A DNA stretch of 64,000 nucleotides. It comes from Lineus longissimus (Eukaryota; Nemertea; Pilidiophora; Heteronemertea; Lineidae). Made by a program: the position numbers and the translations under genes. The notes below the pieces were generated by a model that saw nothing but the letters and a program-made list of their open reading frames with translations, was not told the DNA's origin and did not search any database. The first letter of the stretch is position 1. Each line of letters opens with the position of its first letter. This document shows positions 11,101 to 23,058 of this stretch, piece after piece. The stretch covers positions 19,165,501-19,229,500 of the forward strand of contig NC_088310.1 in the NCBI RefSeq assembly GCF_910592395.1, given 5' to 3'.

Positions 11101-14100
11101 GGTGATGACAGTCGCAGAAGAGGTGATGCAAGCAACTGAAAGGTAAGATGACCTTCCAACTGAGTGATTTGTTGCCGAGTTACTGAATCTGAACATTCTG
11201 TAATAGTGGGACAGTATCTGGATGTCAAAATGAAGAGGTTTCTATTTGGAGCAGTCTCAAAATTTGTAATGAAATCATGCAGTGTTTAGCAATGGAATCT
11301 GTGCTTTCTATCCTGTGACATAGTAACACCGAAAACTTCTTATATGGCAATAGTGAACTAAGGAGAAACACCTGATATTTAAGATTGTTCATCATACATG
11401 TATTAGAAAAATTTCTCCTATTCATGATTCTGATTTATGTTTTTCAGCTTGGCATCTGCAAGAATAAAAGACACTTTCACTGACTTCAAACATGACAAAG
11501 TAAGTTCTTGATAAAGAATTCCCGCACGCCTACACTGTATCTATTTTTGATTTGTCTGATTTTTGTTAAAGTTATTACCATAAAGGCAGTCTCTTCTCTG
11601 TTTCCAGTTTTCAAGAGATAATGCAATATCAAAAATCAAGACGGATGTGATGGACAAGTTAAAAGGTAAAGCTCTTGTCTATCGAGGCTAATGTAAAGCC
11701 ACTGTACGGTAGTTTATAAAGTCTTAGTTGGGTGTATTGTGTTAAATGAAAATCCCATATCCCTTCAATATTTCTACTTTCTATTTCAGAAAATTTCCCT
11801 GATGTAGATCCTAATTTGTTGTCAGAATCTTGTAATACCTTGACAAAGAATATATTCAGGAATCTCATACTAAATGATAGTGTTCGGTAGGTAGTCTTCT
11901 TTCATCACACCAAATGTTCAAACTGCTCATTCCATCAAAGGTAGTGCCCCTCTATCATATGAAGAACTACACTCCAGAGAGGTTCTACTGTAGTCTAAAA
12001 AGGATCTGAACTCATTACATCAGAAGTTAAAAGAGGTTGTACCTCAAGGGTTAACCTCTTGTTAGTGGTAAACTTGCTAAAAAGATTGGATTGGTGCATT
12101 TTTTTTCTTCAAAAAAACGGTAAACTTTTTAGAATTCATATTTCAGGTGTGATGGTAGAAAATTAACAGATCTGCGAAATATTTCATGTGAGAAAGATCT
12201 TTACAAACCACTTCATGGATCAGCGTTATTTCAAAGAGGTCAAACTCAGGTTGGTACAATATATTGACCTTGTTTCCCAACTCAACATCTGGGTTCTTGA
12301 TAGCGCTTTTCTCCATTGTGTCCAACACCAGCAGAAGTAAGAAAGGAGTGGCTTCATAGATTTCAGCATCATGTCCAATTGGTCTAGATGCTGCCATACT
12401 CCTTGCCAATGAACGAAACATGAGATGATACAAAAACTTGGGAGTCACAATGAGATTTCAGTTGAATGCCACATTCCATCATGATTTCCTGTTAAAATCA
12501 TCTCAATACAAACTTTCTCTTTGCAGGTTTTATGTACAGTAACCTTTGACTCAATTGACTCGGCATTTAAGAATGATCCAATATCTGTGTTAACAGGGTA
12601 AGCGAATTTTTGACTCAACGTTTATCTTGACCTGTAGAGTCTCCCAACTTCATGGGAAAAGGCCTTCTGGTATCAAAAATATAAAAGACTGCTTCCTTGA
12701 TGACTGATGTTTAAACTTGGACATGGTCACCAAAGAGTTGCTGTGGGTGTCTTGCTGGATAAGATCAGATCCGGTCGTCTCAATGTTCCAGCTTCAGAGT
12801 TCTGCTCAGCTTAAGAAAATGCTGGTGTTGGTGTTGAGGTGGAACTCCAAGTAAACGTGTGGTTTCTTCCTTGTGTCAGAAGGCCTCCCCAAGCAAGTTT
12901 GTGCATGTGGATGTGATACCAGTTATTAAATTGCTACTTCTGCTTGTAAGTCTCATATTGGCATGAATTTACAAGTTCATATTTTTGTTTCTTTGCAGAG
13001 GTATGAAAGAAAAGAACTTCATGCTCCATTATGAAGTAAGTATTAAACTTTGTAATGTTATTTCTCTTGTTCTGCCTGCAAATTTCAAAGGAAGAGAGAT
13101 ATCAAGGAAATGCACCGAGGCAAGTAAGAACTCTACATTTTGGCCTTGTGTTGAAATCACAGGACATCTAGATTACTGTACATGTGGATGTCATGTCAAT
13201 GACTTTTCGCTAAAGGTAATCGAGTGTATATTTTGTTACAGTTTCCACCATATGCAACAAATGAGACTGGTCGACCAGGTGGCTTGGGTAGGCGGGAACT
13301 CGGTCATGGTGAGTAAAATTAGGGTACAACTTTAAATCTTCTGAGCTTTGCAATCAGTGACCTAATGCCAAATGACTATAATTATATTGGGGCTGACTAC
13401 AGGGTTTTATGGCTACCCCAAGCTATCCAAAACTGTGCAGTATTTGCTTGGTCGATCCTAGAAAAGTTCCCTATTGAATCATTTCAATTGTAATCATGTT
13501 AGCTCAGAGATGAAACAAGTTAGAATTTTTTCTGCAGCTGGGCCTGTACCTTGTCTATTTGCTCTGCATATTGTCTATCTTTGTTGCATTTAAAGGTGCT
13601 CTAGCCGAGAAAGCAATCCGACCAGTGGTGCCAGGTGACTTCCCTTTCACAATACGTCTTACTTCAGAGGTGCTAGAATCAAATGGTAAGTACCCCGGTA
13701 CTGGTAATTCTCTATACAAGTAAATGACACACACAGTTTTTGGTCTTTGCTAACCAAAATAGACTACATATTTGATCGATTTTATTCAACTTTATTCAAT
13801 CTTTCACTGAAAGAATAACAGACTATAATCGTCTAAAACAACAATCTGAAGCATTCAAGACCCAAGCTATGGGATGATGATCTCAAAAATGAATGCTATA
13901 CATGTAACTGCTCACAGTTTTGCTACAGGCTTGTTTTTGCAATAGGTACTTTGTACTATTAACTCAACTCTTGTCATATTACAGTACGACTGCACTGCTG
14001 CTGGAGGATACATTAGCTCAACTGTGTCCAGTGTAAGAGCACCATTCTGTTTCTATTGTAGGTTCCTCATCAATGGCATCTGTGTGTGGTGGTAGCCTTG

Positions 14101-16330
14101 CCCTGATGGATGCGGGTGTCCTACTCTCCGAGGCTGTAGCAGGTGTTGCCATCGGTCTTGTCAGTAGATCACAGGAAAATTCAACTGAACTCGCTGAATA
14201 TAAAATTCTTACTGATCTGTTGGTGAGTGTATTTTCTGTACTAACTGCTCTTGAATGTATACATGAATCTCAAAAATGTATTTTTAGGAGGCCATCTCTC
14301 ACTTTGTTGATGTTAACCTCTCTTGGCATCTGTTTCATTTCAGGCTAAGTTGCATGTGTTATTTCATTGTTGTAGGGTATTGAGGATTACATGGGCGATA
14401 TGGACTTCAAAGTCGCCGGTACGAGGGCGGGGATCACAGCTCTGCAGGCAGACATCAAGCTCCCTGGAGTCCCCCTTGAAGTTATCATGGAAGCTGTGGA
14501 TAGTGGAACAGGTATTCATTATCATATGAACAATCAATCTGTTGCTTGTGCTACATGTATATCGATTTGATTGCATCTGACTGATTGACTGGGGTATGCT
14601 GCAAAGTCAGTCAGGAGCTGTTTTGGTAGTATTTTTGGGATGTTTCGCCTCGGAAGTGGTGCTGCCATGCCATGTCCTGTCGGCTCTAACGTAAGATAGA
14701 CGGCTCTTTGTTGCATCCTTTGACAAGGATCTGGGTTTAGTGTTGGCTTGAGTAAATATGAAGTAAATAACCACTTCGGCGTGTGTTTTTCTGATCATAT
14801 GGTATATGAATGTTAAAGGAGTTATAATCTGTCCTTTCAGTTGGTAAAGCAAAGATACTGGACATCATGGATGGGTGTATCAGCAAGCCACGCGAGTCTA
14901 GAAAACCCAACGGACCGGTCTCGGAAAAATTGGAAATTCCATCTTCAAAGAGGTCAAAGTTTGTCGGCATTGGAGGTTACAACTTGAGGAGAATTGCAGC
15001 CGAGACAGGAGTCACGGCGACAACAATCGATGAATGCTCATTTCATTTGTTTGCCCCCAATCAAAATGCTCTCGACGAGGCCAAGGAGATTATTGAGGAG
15101 TTATTAACAGAGGAGGTGAGATTTAGAAAAAATCATATCATGAATGTGTTCAAAATGTAGTGTGAAAATGATTCTTATTTAGTCGAGTTTACTGGAAATG
15201 ATAATTGTGCCACTCTGTTCATTCAATATTTGAAAATTGAGCTCAAGTTTAGAATTTTTCCTAATATAAATAATGGCTCATTGGCTTTTTCAGCTCCTCG
15301 TTTCTCTTATGTTTACAGCATCTTTTTCTTTCAGCGAGAACCTGAACTAGAATTTGGTGCTATATATACGGCGAAAGTGGTTGAATTAAGGCAAGTTCCA
15401 CACATTATATCACAAGAGACACGGCCACACACTTCAGGCAGCGAACTGAGTGTCTTATGACTGTTCCTTTATAAAGGGTTGCTCTTAGATAACTTTACTT
15501 AAGCCCTTCGCTTCTCTGAGAGCATAGGCCGCCAACAACATTCCTCCACCGACTTTAGTCCCTGGCAATTTTCTCCAGTTCTTGCCAAGAGTGACCCATG
15601 GTCGATTTGAAAATCCTCAGCCTTGTGTTGGTGGAGATCTTCCTAGAGTTCCAGATATTCTCTTTTTGACACTTTGATAGTTAATTGACTGATTTTGTTT
15701 GTTTGCAGGGACTTTGGTGTGATGGTACAGCTTCATCCTAAACTCCAGCCAGCCCTAGTACACAACTCGCAGCTCGATCAGAGAAAGGTTAGAATTTCTT
15801 GAAATACATTTCCATATCCCCCGACGATGATTTGTAGTGGAAATTTGGCTTTACTGAGAAGAAAGCATAGTGTAGTGTTTTGACTTTGATATATTGAAAA
15901 TGGGCTATCAGAGTGGGGTAGTGCAAACATAAGGGCCTGTCCAATTTCTGGCCGGTTCCAGTATACTCAAGTGATAGTGAGGGCAACTATGTGACAGCCT
16001 AGTTTCCTTCCAGGTCTCCATTTTCCTCCTACTTGACGTTACAAATCGCCCAATATTGTTTATAGAGGTACTAATGTCCTAGTGGATGCCGAGCTCTTAA
16101 CTCAATATCAAGTATAGATTAATCCATATACTTCGAAATTTGTCCAAATTATTTTTGTGTCTTCATTTCAGGTTGATCATCCTAGTTCCCTGGGTATAAA
16201 AGTCGGTGATGAAATGTCCTTGAAGTACTTTGGCCGTGATCCCGTCAGTGGGAAGGTGCGGTTGTCAAGGAAGGTGCTGTATTCTCCCGCTTCATCTGCC
16301 ATTAGAACTCTGGGGAAAAAGCCGTCTTAA
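8171..16330 (+). CDS. PNPT1: Mitochondrial polyribonucleotide nucleotidyltransferase 1 (PNPase)
   Basis: Twenty-two coding exons: 8171-8328, 8773-8833, 9150-9224, 9519-9624, 9920-10033, 10307-10354, 10562-10675, 10953-11142, 11448-11499, 11608-11665, 11790-11886, 12147-12249, 12527-12597, 12999-13035, 13242-13308, 13596-13685, 14062-14222, 14376-14511, 14841-15115, 15335-15390, 15709-15787, 16172-16330. They total 2307 nt, 768 aa (human 783). The N-terminus is basic with no acidic residue for over 40 positions, fitting a mitochondrial targeting peptide, and leads into [20 protein letters not shown]. Then come the first RNase PH domain ([30 protein letters not shown]), a helical linker, the second RNase PH domain ([42 protein letters not shown]), a KH domain with GIGG near residue 620, and a C-terminal S1 domain (residues about 672-752). 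The known enzyme phosphorolyses RNA 3'-5' as a trimer in mitochondria and affects RNA import. Intron 20 uses a GC donor. The short first exon was found by phase and homology. Confidence 0.97.
8592..8603 (+). repeat. Poly-C run of 12
   Basis: Twelve consecutive C residues lie in PNPT1 intron 1. Nothing else is recognisable around them, and the length may be polymorphic. Confidence 0.85.
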
Positions 16331-17152
16331 AGGGAATCTACTCATCTTTTGAGAATGTGTTGAATCAAAGAAAGCCAAATTGAAGGAGACCTGTGAAAAA
16401 ACAATATCGAAGTAGATCACTCATAAATGGCATTAGTACGGTGTCATTGAATAGACGGCTGTGACATTTGCAAAGGTGGACTGTCATTGCACGAACAGAT
16501 CTATAGCCACTCTATCATTTTGAAACATTGCTGACATACGTTTAATCTGTACCATTGGTCTCCAAGTACAATTCTTGTGATTTTGGGCCTAGTATTGGAT
16601 GTTGACAAGGTGACTTGCTAGATCATGCTGGATTGTGATATATGCGCCATGCTGCTCTGGGACCTTGCTTAGTAGACCTGTCAGCCTGGAGCATACCTTT
16701 GCTGTGGAGCCTCACTGAGCAGACCACTCTGCCAAGAGGCCAGCCACATCTGCCAAGAACTCCTCTCAATTGAGAACATCATTTGCCTGTCCTAAGAATG
16801 GTCTTAAAAGAAGCATTTAGGTGTAGGCTTGGGAATAAATAAATAATGTGATATTTTTTACAAAGTGTCTTGATGTCTTCATTTTGCTAGCAAATATAAC
16901 AAGCTCGACAGATGAGCCACATTTGGCAAGGTGCAAAGATTTCAGTGACATAGTCGATTTCTTTCTAAGCCTTGTCACATCTTGAGCACCCTAGTTGAGG
17001 CATTGACTATTAGGGCATGGGCATCTTGGCCGAATGCTATCACTTTGGAAACGCATTTTAAAATAGATGTTACATCCTGTTAATGCAATAATGGGGCACG
17101 TCATCATCGCGTTCATTTGGGAAAAACTCCCTAACGAGACCAAAACGTACCA
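16331..17152 (+). other. PNPT1 3' UTR and short spacer before the RDH gene
   Basis: No coding frame of note. The first 500 bp should be the PNPT1 3' UTR, ending at the poly(A) signal near 16834. The rest is spacer leading into the promoter of the next gene on the same strand. No tRNA, repeat or other RNA gene was recognised. Confidence 0.6.
16834..16843 (+). promoter_or_regulatory. Poly(A) signal of PNPT1
   Basis: Two overlapping AATAAA hexamers lie about 505 bp after the stop codon and are followed by a T-rich stretch and a TGT-rich segment, as expected for cleavage downstream. Confidence 0.7.
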
Positions 17153-17224
17153 GGGAGCGAAACGACTTCGATTTGGAGCGAAACCATGGAAACGGCAGGG
17201 GGCGAAAAGATCAGGGAGCGAAAC
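17153..17224 (+). promoter_or_regulatory. Four spaced copies of a GGAGCGAAAC-like word upstream of RDH
   Basis: The words GGGAGCGAAACGA, TTGGAGCGAAACCA, AGGGGGCGAAAAGA and AGGGAGCGAAACAA start near 17153, 17174, 17198 and 17212, 32-104 bp before the RDH start codon. The complement (TTTCGCTCC, and TTTCGCCCC in copy 3) resembles an E2F-type site; that reading is speculative. They could be a proximal promoter array or a degenerate minisatellite in the 5' UTR. Confidence 0.45.
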
Positions 17225-17256
17225 AAGCGCAATTCATTTGTACACGTGATCAAAAT

Positions 17257-20200
17257 ATGGCTTCCACACCCGGAAGAGCAGAAGGGATTATTTCCCTCTC
17301 TGAAATTATCAATTTCGTCAAAAGTCACAAGGTTCTTGTTGCATCAGCTGCAATTTCAGGTGATTAATATTTAAAAGATTCCATTCTGGGAAAAAAAAAT
17401 TCGGAAATCCCCTTATTTACTAAGAAAGTTAAATAAGATGAAAAATAAAAGACTGAAAATCTCACTGCTGTTCATGACAATCACTGACAATTGACATGTG
17501 TCGCGCTGACTGCTGACAATGGCTGACTGACAGGTGCTCTCAAGTCAAGTGTCCGTGTCAGTGTCTGTTAAGTGGAATGATATTGTGAGAGGCAGTGGCA
17601 TCCAAGTAAGCTAAAGTCTTCCATATGCCATATACAAACAATGCTGTCCCTGACAGTGACATTGCAACAGAATAGATGTATTCGAAGACCACCAAAACAA
17701 AGCTAATGCGTACACTCAGAACACATCAGAAGGCCTAGTTTGGATAATGCCTAGAAACACAGCGATCCTTTGTTCAAGGTGAGCTGAAACGCATGACTGG
17801 TCAGCGCGAATTCATCTATTTAATGATAATTGATACTGATACATGACATCCTATTCCTACATGATACTTGCCCTCATAACTGAAAGTGAAATCAGCATTG
17901 CCAGTACCACTGCACTGGTCGACTCCCCCAAAAATTCGGAGGAGAGAAAAGAATGTAAAATGGCACAGTTCAAGAGGAGTGGCCTCTTGGCTTAGTCACA
18001 GCAGAGATTGATAGTCAGTATTATAGGTCGGTGTGAAGCCATCTGCTATCTACTCTTGCAGGGCTTGAGGGCAATGAAGATATACTACAGACTAACAACT
18101 TTACCAACAACTTCTTCTTGTGTTACAGCTGGTGTTTATTACCTAACTAGGAGATACTTTGCTGGAGGCATTTGTAGGAGTACTGCTCAGCTGAATGGAA
18201 AGACAGTGATTATCACTGGTGCTAATTCAGGCATAGGGAAGGAGACTGCTAAGGAATTGGCAAAGAGAGGGGCCACTGTGATATTGGCCTGTAAAGATCT
18301 GCTAAAGGCCGAGAGAGCTGCTGCATACATTAGAAAAGACTCGGAGAATAAAAAAGTGGCAGTTAAAGTAGTTGATGTGTCATCATTGACATCAATAAGG
18401 AAATTTGTTGAAGATGTGAAGAAGACTGTGCCTGAAATTCATGTATTAATTAACAATGCAGGTAGGTTAAATTGTGAACATGATAATAAATAAGTGGCTC
18501 ATCTTGCTACAGAATAAGCCTACAGCTCTTTTTATTTTTGATCAAGCCAAATACTATTGTCATGAATGTATGCAAAAATTTCAAAATTTTAATAAACAAC
18601 TTAAAAGTAGGCTTCTAACTTGACAGTGTATCCTTATCGCTCTAGGTTGGATCAATAATTCCAACTAATCGATATGTTCAAGGCAACGGGAACCCCAAAA
18701 GTTGTCCAATGAAATATGACCAGTCATCTCAAACTCTTTCATCCTTTTCAGGCATCATGTACTGCCCCAGATGGGTTACAGAAGATGGATTTGAAATGCA
18801 GCTTGCCGTAAATTACCTCGGACCCTTTCTACTGAGCCATTTACTTCTTGATATCATGAAGAAGAGCGCTCCTTGCAGAATCATCAATGTCTCATCTCTT
18901 GCTTATGAAAGTAAGTAGAATATAACACTTCAAGCTTACATTGAACACAGTACAAGCTCATATCTACCAGGGGCCGGTTGCACAAAAGAAAAAAATAGTT
19001 AAAAATCACTGTTAGTTTATCTTGGCGTTAACTTAACTCCAAAAAGTTAATTTGGGTTGCAAGAAAGAAAATTATTTAAAAGTAGCGTTAAGTTAACGCT
19101 AACTTTAACTGACCTCCTAACCCCAAGATAAATCCCTATTTTGGAGTTAGTTGAAACAAAATGGTGGACAATCAGTGCTGAATCGTTATTCATTCTACGT
19201 AGTATGTCACTTTCACTCCAAATCAAGGCCATGAAAAAATAGAAATACATAGTTGAAAATTTTATTCCATTTTATTGTTTCCTTTGGACCATACTATGAC
19301 AATCACTTTTGTGTCTCTTTGTCATCGGACAATGGACCCCATTCAAAATATAACTGCTTTGTTCCAGTCAAATAACAGTGTTTCATCTTACCCAGTCCTT
19401 TGAATTCTCATTTTATTTCATTTAATTTGTCATCTTTCAGATGGGAAGATTAACCTCGATGATCTCAATAGTGAACATAACTACAATGAATTCGGGGCCT
19501 ATGCGCAGAGTAAGCTAGCTGTTCTCCTTTATACAAGAGAACTCAGCAGAAGACTTCAAGGTAAATATATGTTAATGAAACTGAAGAAGGTTCAGCCTAC
19601 ATGTACCTGAACTGTATTGGAATTCTGGGCTGTTGAAATTGCTTCATAACTTCGAATGAGATGTGAATCCAAGGGTAATTGTGACTGGTGTCCAAAAGAC
19701 TAACATGCAATTAACTCAGCTTTCTAACTGTTGAAAAGTGTGCCATATAAATTTGCAATAAATTATTGTCATTATTATTTCAGTTAAGGGAACAAAAGGA
19801 TTGTGCCCTCTGAGAATACAGAAATGACTTGAACTCATTTATGTTTTAAAGGTCCTTGTAAATTTATCTCTACCGCTATTTTCTTTTTAGGAAGTGGTGT
19901 CACAGTAAATGCGGTAAACCCTGGTGTAACAAAATCTGAGCTTGGGCGTCACCTGACTGGCACTATGCCATGGTGGCGAAGGATCATAATCACACCTCTG
20001 ATATGGTTGATGTTCAAGACACCGCTACAAGGGGCACAGACTGCCATAAATTGTGCTGTGGCTCCAGAGCTGGAGAAAGTTAGTGGAAAATATTTTAGGT
20101 ATGTCCACTGTCCTTTTATGATGCTATGATCATCTGATTCTATTGACAATATATTCAATTAGGAGGACTGCTTATTATAATCCAGATATAGAAGCTGTTA

Positions 20201-20566
20201 TGTATTATATCAAAGTCTACCTTGCTGAAGTCTTGCTTATAGTCTGTATTCTTACTGAAAAATGTTTGATAGTGTTCAGAGAATGTAAATTCTGATTAAA
20301 AGTGTGAACCTACATGTATCAAAATGCCTTCTTATTGTGTGATCCCTAATAAAGGTGTGTAAGACTTACAAAGAAAATCTTTCAAAATGATAACTTGGAC
20401 ACTCAATTGTTAAAAGATGTTATGGATGATTCAAATGCTTTCTATTGATTTCAGCGACTGCAAGGAAAAGGAACCAAATGCAGTAGCCAAGGAGGATGAG
20501 ACTGGTCAGCGATTGTGGGACAAGACAGTGCAACTTCTTCATCTTGAGAAAGTTCCAGAGTTATAA
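17257..20566 (+). CDS. Retinol dehydrogenase 13/14-like short-chain dehydrogenase
   Basis: Six coding exons: 17257-17359, 18129-18461, 18752-18910, 19441-19560, 19891-20098, 20455-20566; 1035 nt, 344 aa (human RDH13 331, RDH14 336). The N-terminus has a membrane segment ([15 protein letters not shown]) then basic residues, fitting a signal anchor. The classical SDR Rossmann fold follows: cofactor motif TGANSGIG at 64-71, NNAG at about 143-146, and catalytic YxxxK as YAQSK at about 219-223. The conserved tail [18 protein letters not shown], then [11 protein letters not shown], is typical of RDH11-14. The family reduces retinaldehyde and other aldehydes with NADP(H) on ER or mitochondrial membranes; which substrate this one uses cannot be told. 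A longer frame starting at 18008 opens within the intron and is rejected, because exon 1 joins in phase to the acceptor at 18128. It looks equidistant from RDH13 and RDH14, so no symbol is given. Confidence 0.92.
18970..19165. repeat. Foldback/MITE-like inverted repeat in RDH intron 3
   Basis: The segment starts with GGGCCGGTTGCACAAAA and contains several inverted words. TTTATCTTGG is mirrored by CCAAGATAAA, CTCCAAAA by TTTTGGAG, and a perfect 17-base palindrome (AGCGTTAA-G-TTAACGCT) lies near its centre. It has no coding capacity, and the right terminus is unclear. Confidence 0.5.
19730..19783 (+). repeat. SINE/LINE-tail-like fragment in RDH intron 4
   Basis: The words GTGCCATATAAATTTGCAA and then ATTATTGTCATTATTATT resemble the ...TATATAAG-...-ATTATTATTATT tails of many invertebrate SINEs. 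Short and degenerate; low certainty. Confidence 0.3.
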
Positions 20567-20590
20567 CAATAGAAAGACAGTGTCTCTACT

Positions 20591-20629
20591 ACAGTGCAAC
20601 TGCTTTATCTTGAGCGAGTGCACAAATAA
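20591..20629 (+). repeat. Duplicated copy of the RDH C-terminal coding segment
   Basis: This stretch reads TVQLLYLERVHK then stop, nearly the same as the real C-terminus [13 protein letters not shown] then stop at 20525-20566. The offset is 66 bp, so the copy is in the same frame but lies after the stop codon, in the 3' UTR. It looks like a small tandem duplication that has since diverged. Confidence 0.7.
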
Positions 20630-21019
20630 GAAGTGAAAACGTCTCTAATACAACGTACCGAGCACAAAAGTTCAAAATATGTGTGAACTTTGGCTAACTA
20701 CTGCCACTTTGCGGTGATAAAGTTCCTCATTAAAAAAATCTTTAGGCTTAGAGTACATTTTGTATTTTCAGTCAAGTGATGTGCTGATGAAGTTGCTTTG
20801 TAAAGACTTTGCTTGCGTGGCTTCATGGTGCTTTGTAGATTTGTGTATATTCTGTATCGTAGTCCTATTTATTAATTTGTCCATTCTTTTGTTGCCATAC
20901 TTTAGAACAATGTATGATATATTGAAAATATTAGAGGACAGATTGTTCCCATGGTCAAATAATATTGGAGTTCTTTTCCATTTGTGAAAGCAAAAGAAAC
21001 GATGTCTCAGACACAACCA

Positions 21020-21275
21020 GGTTAATGTCCAAGATGTTGGCTATTGGCAGGATGGGATGAGACAACCAAGGACAGGCAAATGTCCAAGCATCCTGATAAT
21101 ATCAGGCCATTTCACTCGATACATACTTACTCCCTCGGAAACGTTGTGTTGTAGGCCCTGTTTGCAAGAGGATGATGTCCAAGGTGTACACCAAGAGACC
21201 AGGGAGGTTGACTATATTGGCAAGATGGTGCGAGACAACCAAGGACAGGCTAATGTCCAAGATATATGCCTAGGG
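21020..21275 (+). repeat. Imperfect tandem repeat, unit about 175-180 bp
   Basis: Two related units share TATTGGCA(A)GATGG, GAGACAACCAAGGACAGGC and AATGTCCAAG, one near 21040-21090 and one near 21213-21261. A partial third word GATGTCCAAGGTGTA lies between them. No coding meaning was found. Confidence 0.55.
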
Positions 21276-21333
21276 TCAGGGGAGTTTGGCTGATGTGTAA
21301 CTGTGCACAATAATGTTTACCAGCTTGGAGTCG

Positions 21334-21560
21334 CCCCGAGACCCCAGCCAGACAATCCCTAGAAGAAAGCATGAGACCCACAAAAAGGAACGGAGGCCGA
21401 CCCCAACTCGTGGATTGAACAGATAAAACGAGGCCTCATCAGAGCAGACATAAGAATCGATTTAAAAACCCCAAAGAGACAATTAGAATCCTTCTTGCAC
21501 TGGCACATGATAGTCACCTGGCGTAGAATAGTAAAGTGCGTTATGCTACCACAGTAACAA
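21334..21560 (+). pseudogene. Degenerate 3' end of a non-LTR retrotransposon
   Basis: Read with one frameshift, the segment gives a GRPQL word, then WIEQIKRGLIRAD, then HWHMIVTWRRIVKCVMLPQ and a stop. This is the layout seen at the end of many LINE reverse-transcriptase ORFs (GRP..RW-x-D/EQIK, then W-R-R/K near the C-terminus). It is broken and short, so this is a remnant only. The family cannot be named without a library search. Confidence 0.4.
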
Positions 21561-22051
21561 CACGTCACAGAGAGAGAGAGAGCTAGGAGTTGCGTGGTAG
21601 GCTTTTTGAATATTGACCAGATTTTCTAAATACTTTCGAACAAGTGTTTGTACATCTATCAACTGGTCCGCTCTAGCTATTGGACTCGGAAGCACAAAAC
21701 ATGCAGGTCCAGAGGTCTTCGGCATTGGTACAGAACCAGCATAAAATATTTTGCACAGTTCTCTGGCAAAAACCCCGCAGATTGGAGCTGAACTGCACCT
21801 CAGATGCCGTTGGCCTCACAATGAATTCCATCTTGGATTTGTGGTATGACATAATTTTTGCCAACATGTACAACACCAAAGAAATGAAACGAAGAAAAAA
21901 TATAACTGAAACTGTCTCATTTTATTTCAACTATGTCAACAGCAATTTCACACGAAATAATACTTTCATTTGAAAATAAAGCAGTTGATATATAAAATAC
22001 ACAATTTATACAGAGAAATTTCATTCAAACAATCATTTGCTGTTTTAGTTC

Positions 22052-22214
22052 AGGATTATGCTGGATGACTTGTTTGTCAATCACAACAGTACAAGAAGAT
22101 TGAAATCCTCGTTTAATTGCATGAAGGATTCTCCAAACCATACAAATGTACGATTATATAGTTTGCAGAATTTTTTCATGTGCGATTGTCAAACAAGTCA
22201 GTTGGCATGATCCT
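22052..22214. repeat. Foldback with imperfect ~35-base arms
   Basis: The left arm (22052-22085, core GACTTGTTTGTCAATCAC) is mirrored by the right arm (22179-22214, core GATTGTCAAACAAGTC). About 90 bp lie between them. The arms differ at several positions but pair along most of their length. It lies in the PPM1-RDH spacer and would form a stem-loop if transcribed. Confidence 0.55.
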
Positions 22215-23058
22215 TAATTTAGATACGGTCTTTCATCGAAGACAAACTTATTTCATTCCTACATGATTTTGCTCATGCATAACTAATTGTGTTGATCACT
22301 TTTGCAGTTGTTCAGGCAGACAGCATATTATGTAGCCAGCCTTCCGTTTCCCTGATCCACAGCAAATGTGACAGACGAAATTAGTTGTTCATGCGTACAA
22401 AAAAAATAATTTTGTCTTCGAACGGAGTTTCAGTTTCAAATCAAACAATCTGGATATATATTTCATGTTATATTTTCTAGGGATCCATGCATGAACCTTT
22501 TGCAATCTAAAACTCTGTGTATATCAGGCAGGCTTTGCAATATCAACGGACTCATCTTGGGGATCTGCCCAGAAAACCAAAGTTTGAAGGGAAGGCCACC
22601 GGACAGTCTTTCTAGATTAGATATAACTTTTGACAACCATAATGTTCTTGAATATTTTCGTATGCTACATGTACCTTACTAGGAACATCAGTAGTGTAAG
22701 GGAAGAACAAGACAGAAATTACCAAAGTCCTTGGATCATGTTCTATACCTCAAGCTTTACTCGGACATGTTTTAAGAGATGCGAAAAGCAAAATTCAGTC
22801 TAACTCAACAGAAGCATTTTTCGTCCTAAAAAAAACAATAATTTGCAACGCTACATCTATTTTCAGTAACATCAGTACTGCTAGCGGCTAGGTTCATGCA
22901 CGATATCAGAGATGCATTCGGCCACACAGGTTACGTGTACTTCCCTAGAAATCCTAAAGCGCAAAAAACATGTAAAAGTTTCTTTTAAGCAGGAAAATGC
23001 TAACAGCAAAGCAAACCTAATCTTACAAGCTGAAAATAATTTGATAAGGTCTTACAAA

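Noticed and set aside
18008-18493. Open frame of 161 codons starting in the RDH intron
   Set aside because: Only the part from 18129 is exon; the start is intronic and exon 1 at 17257-17359 joins in phase.
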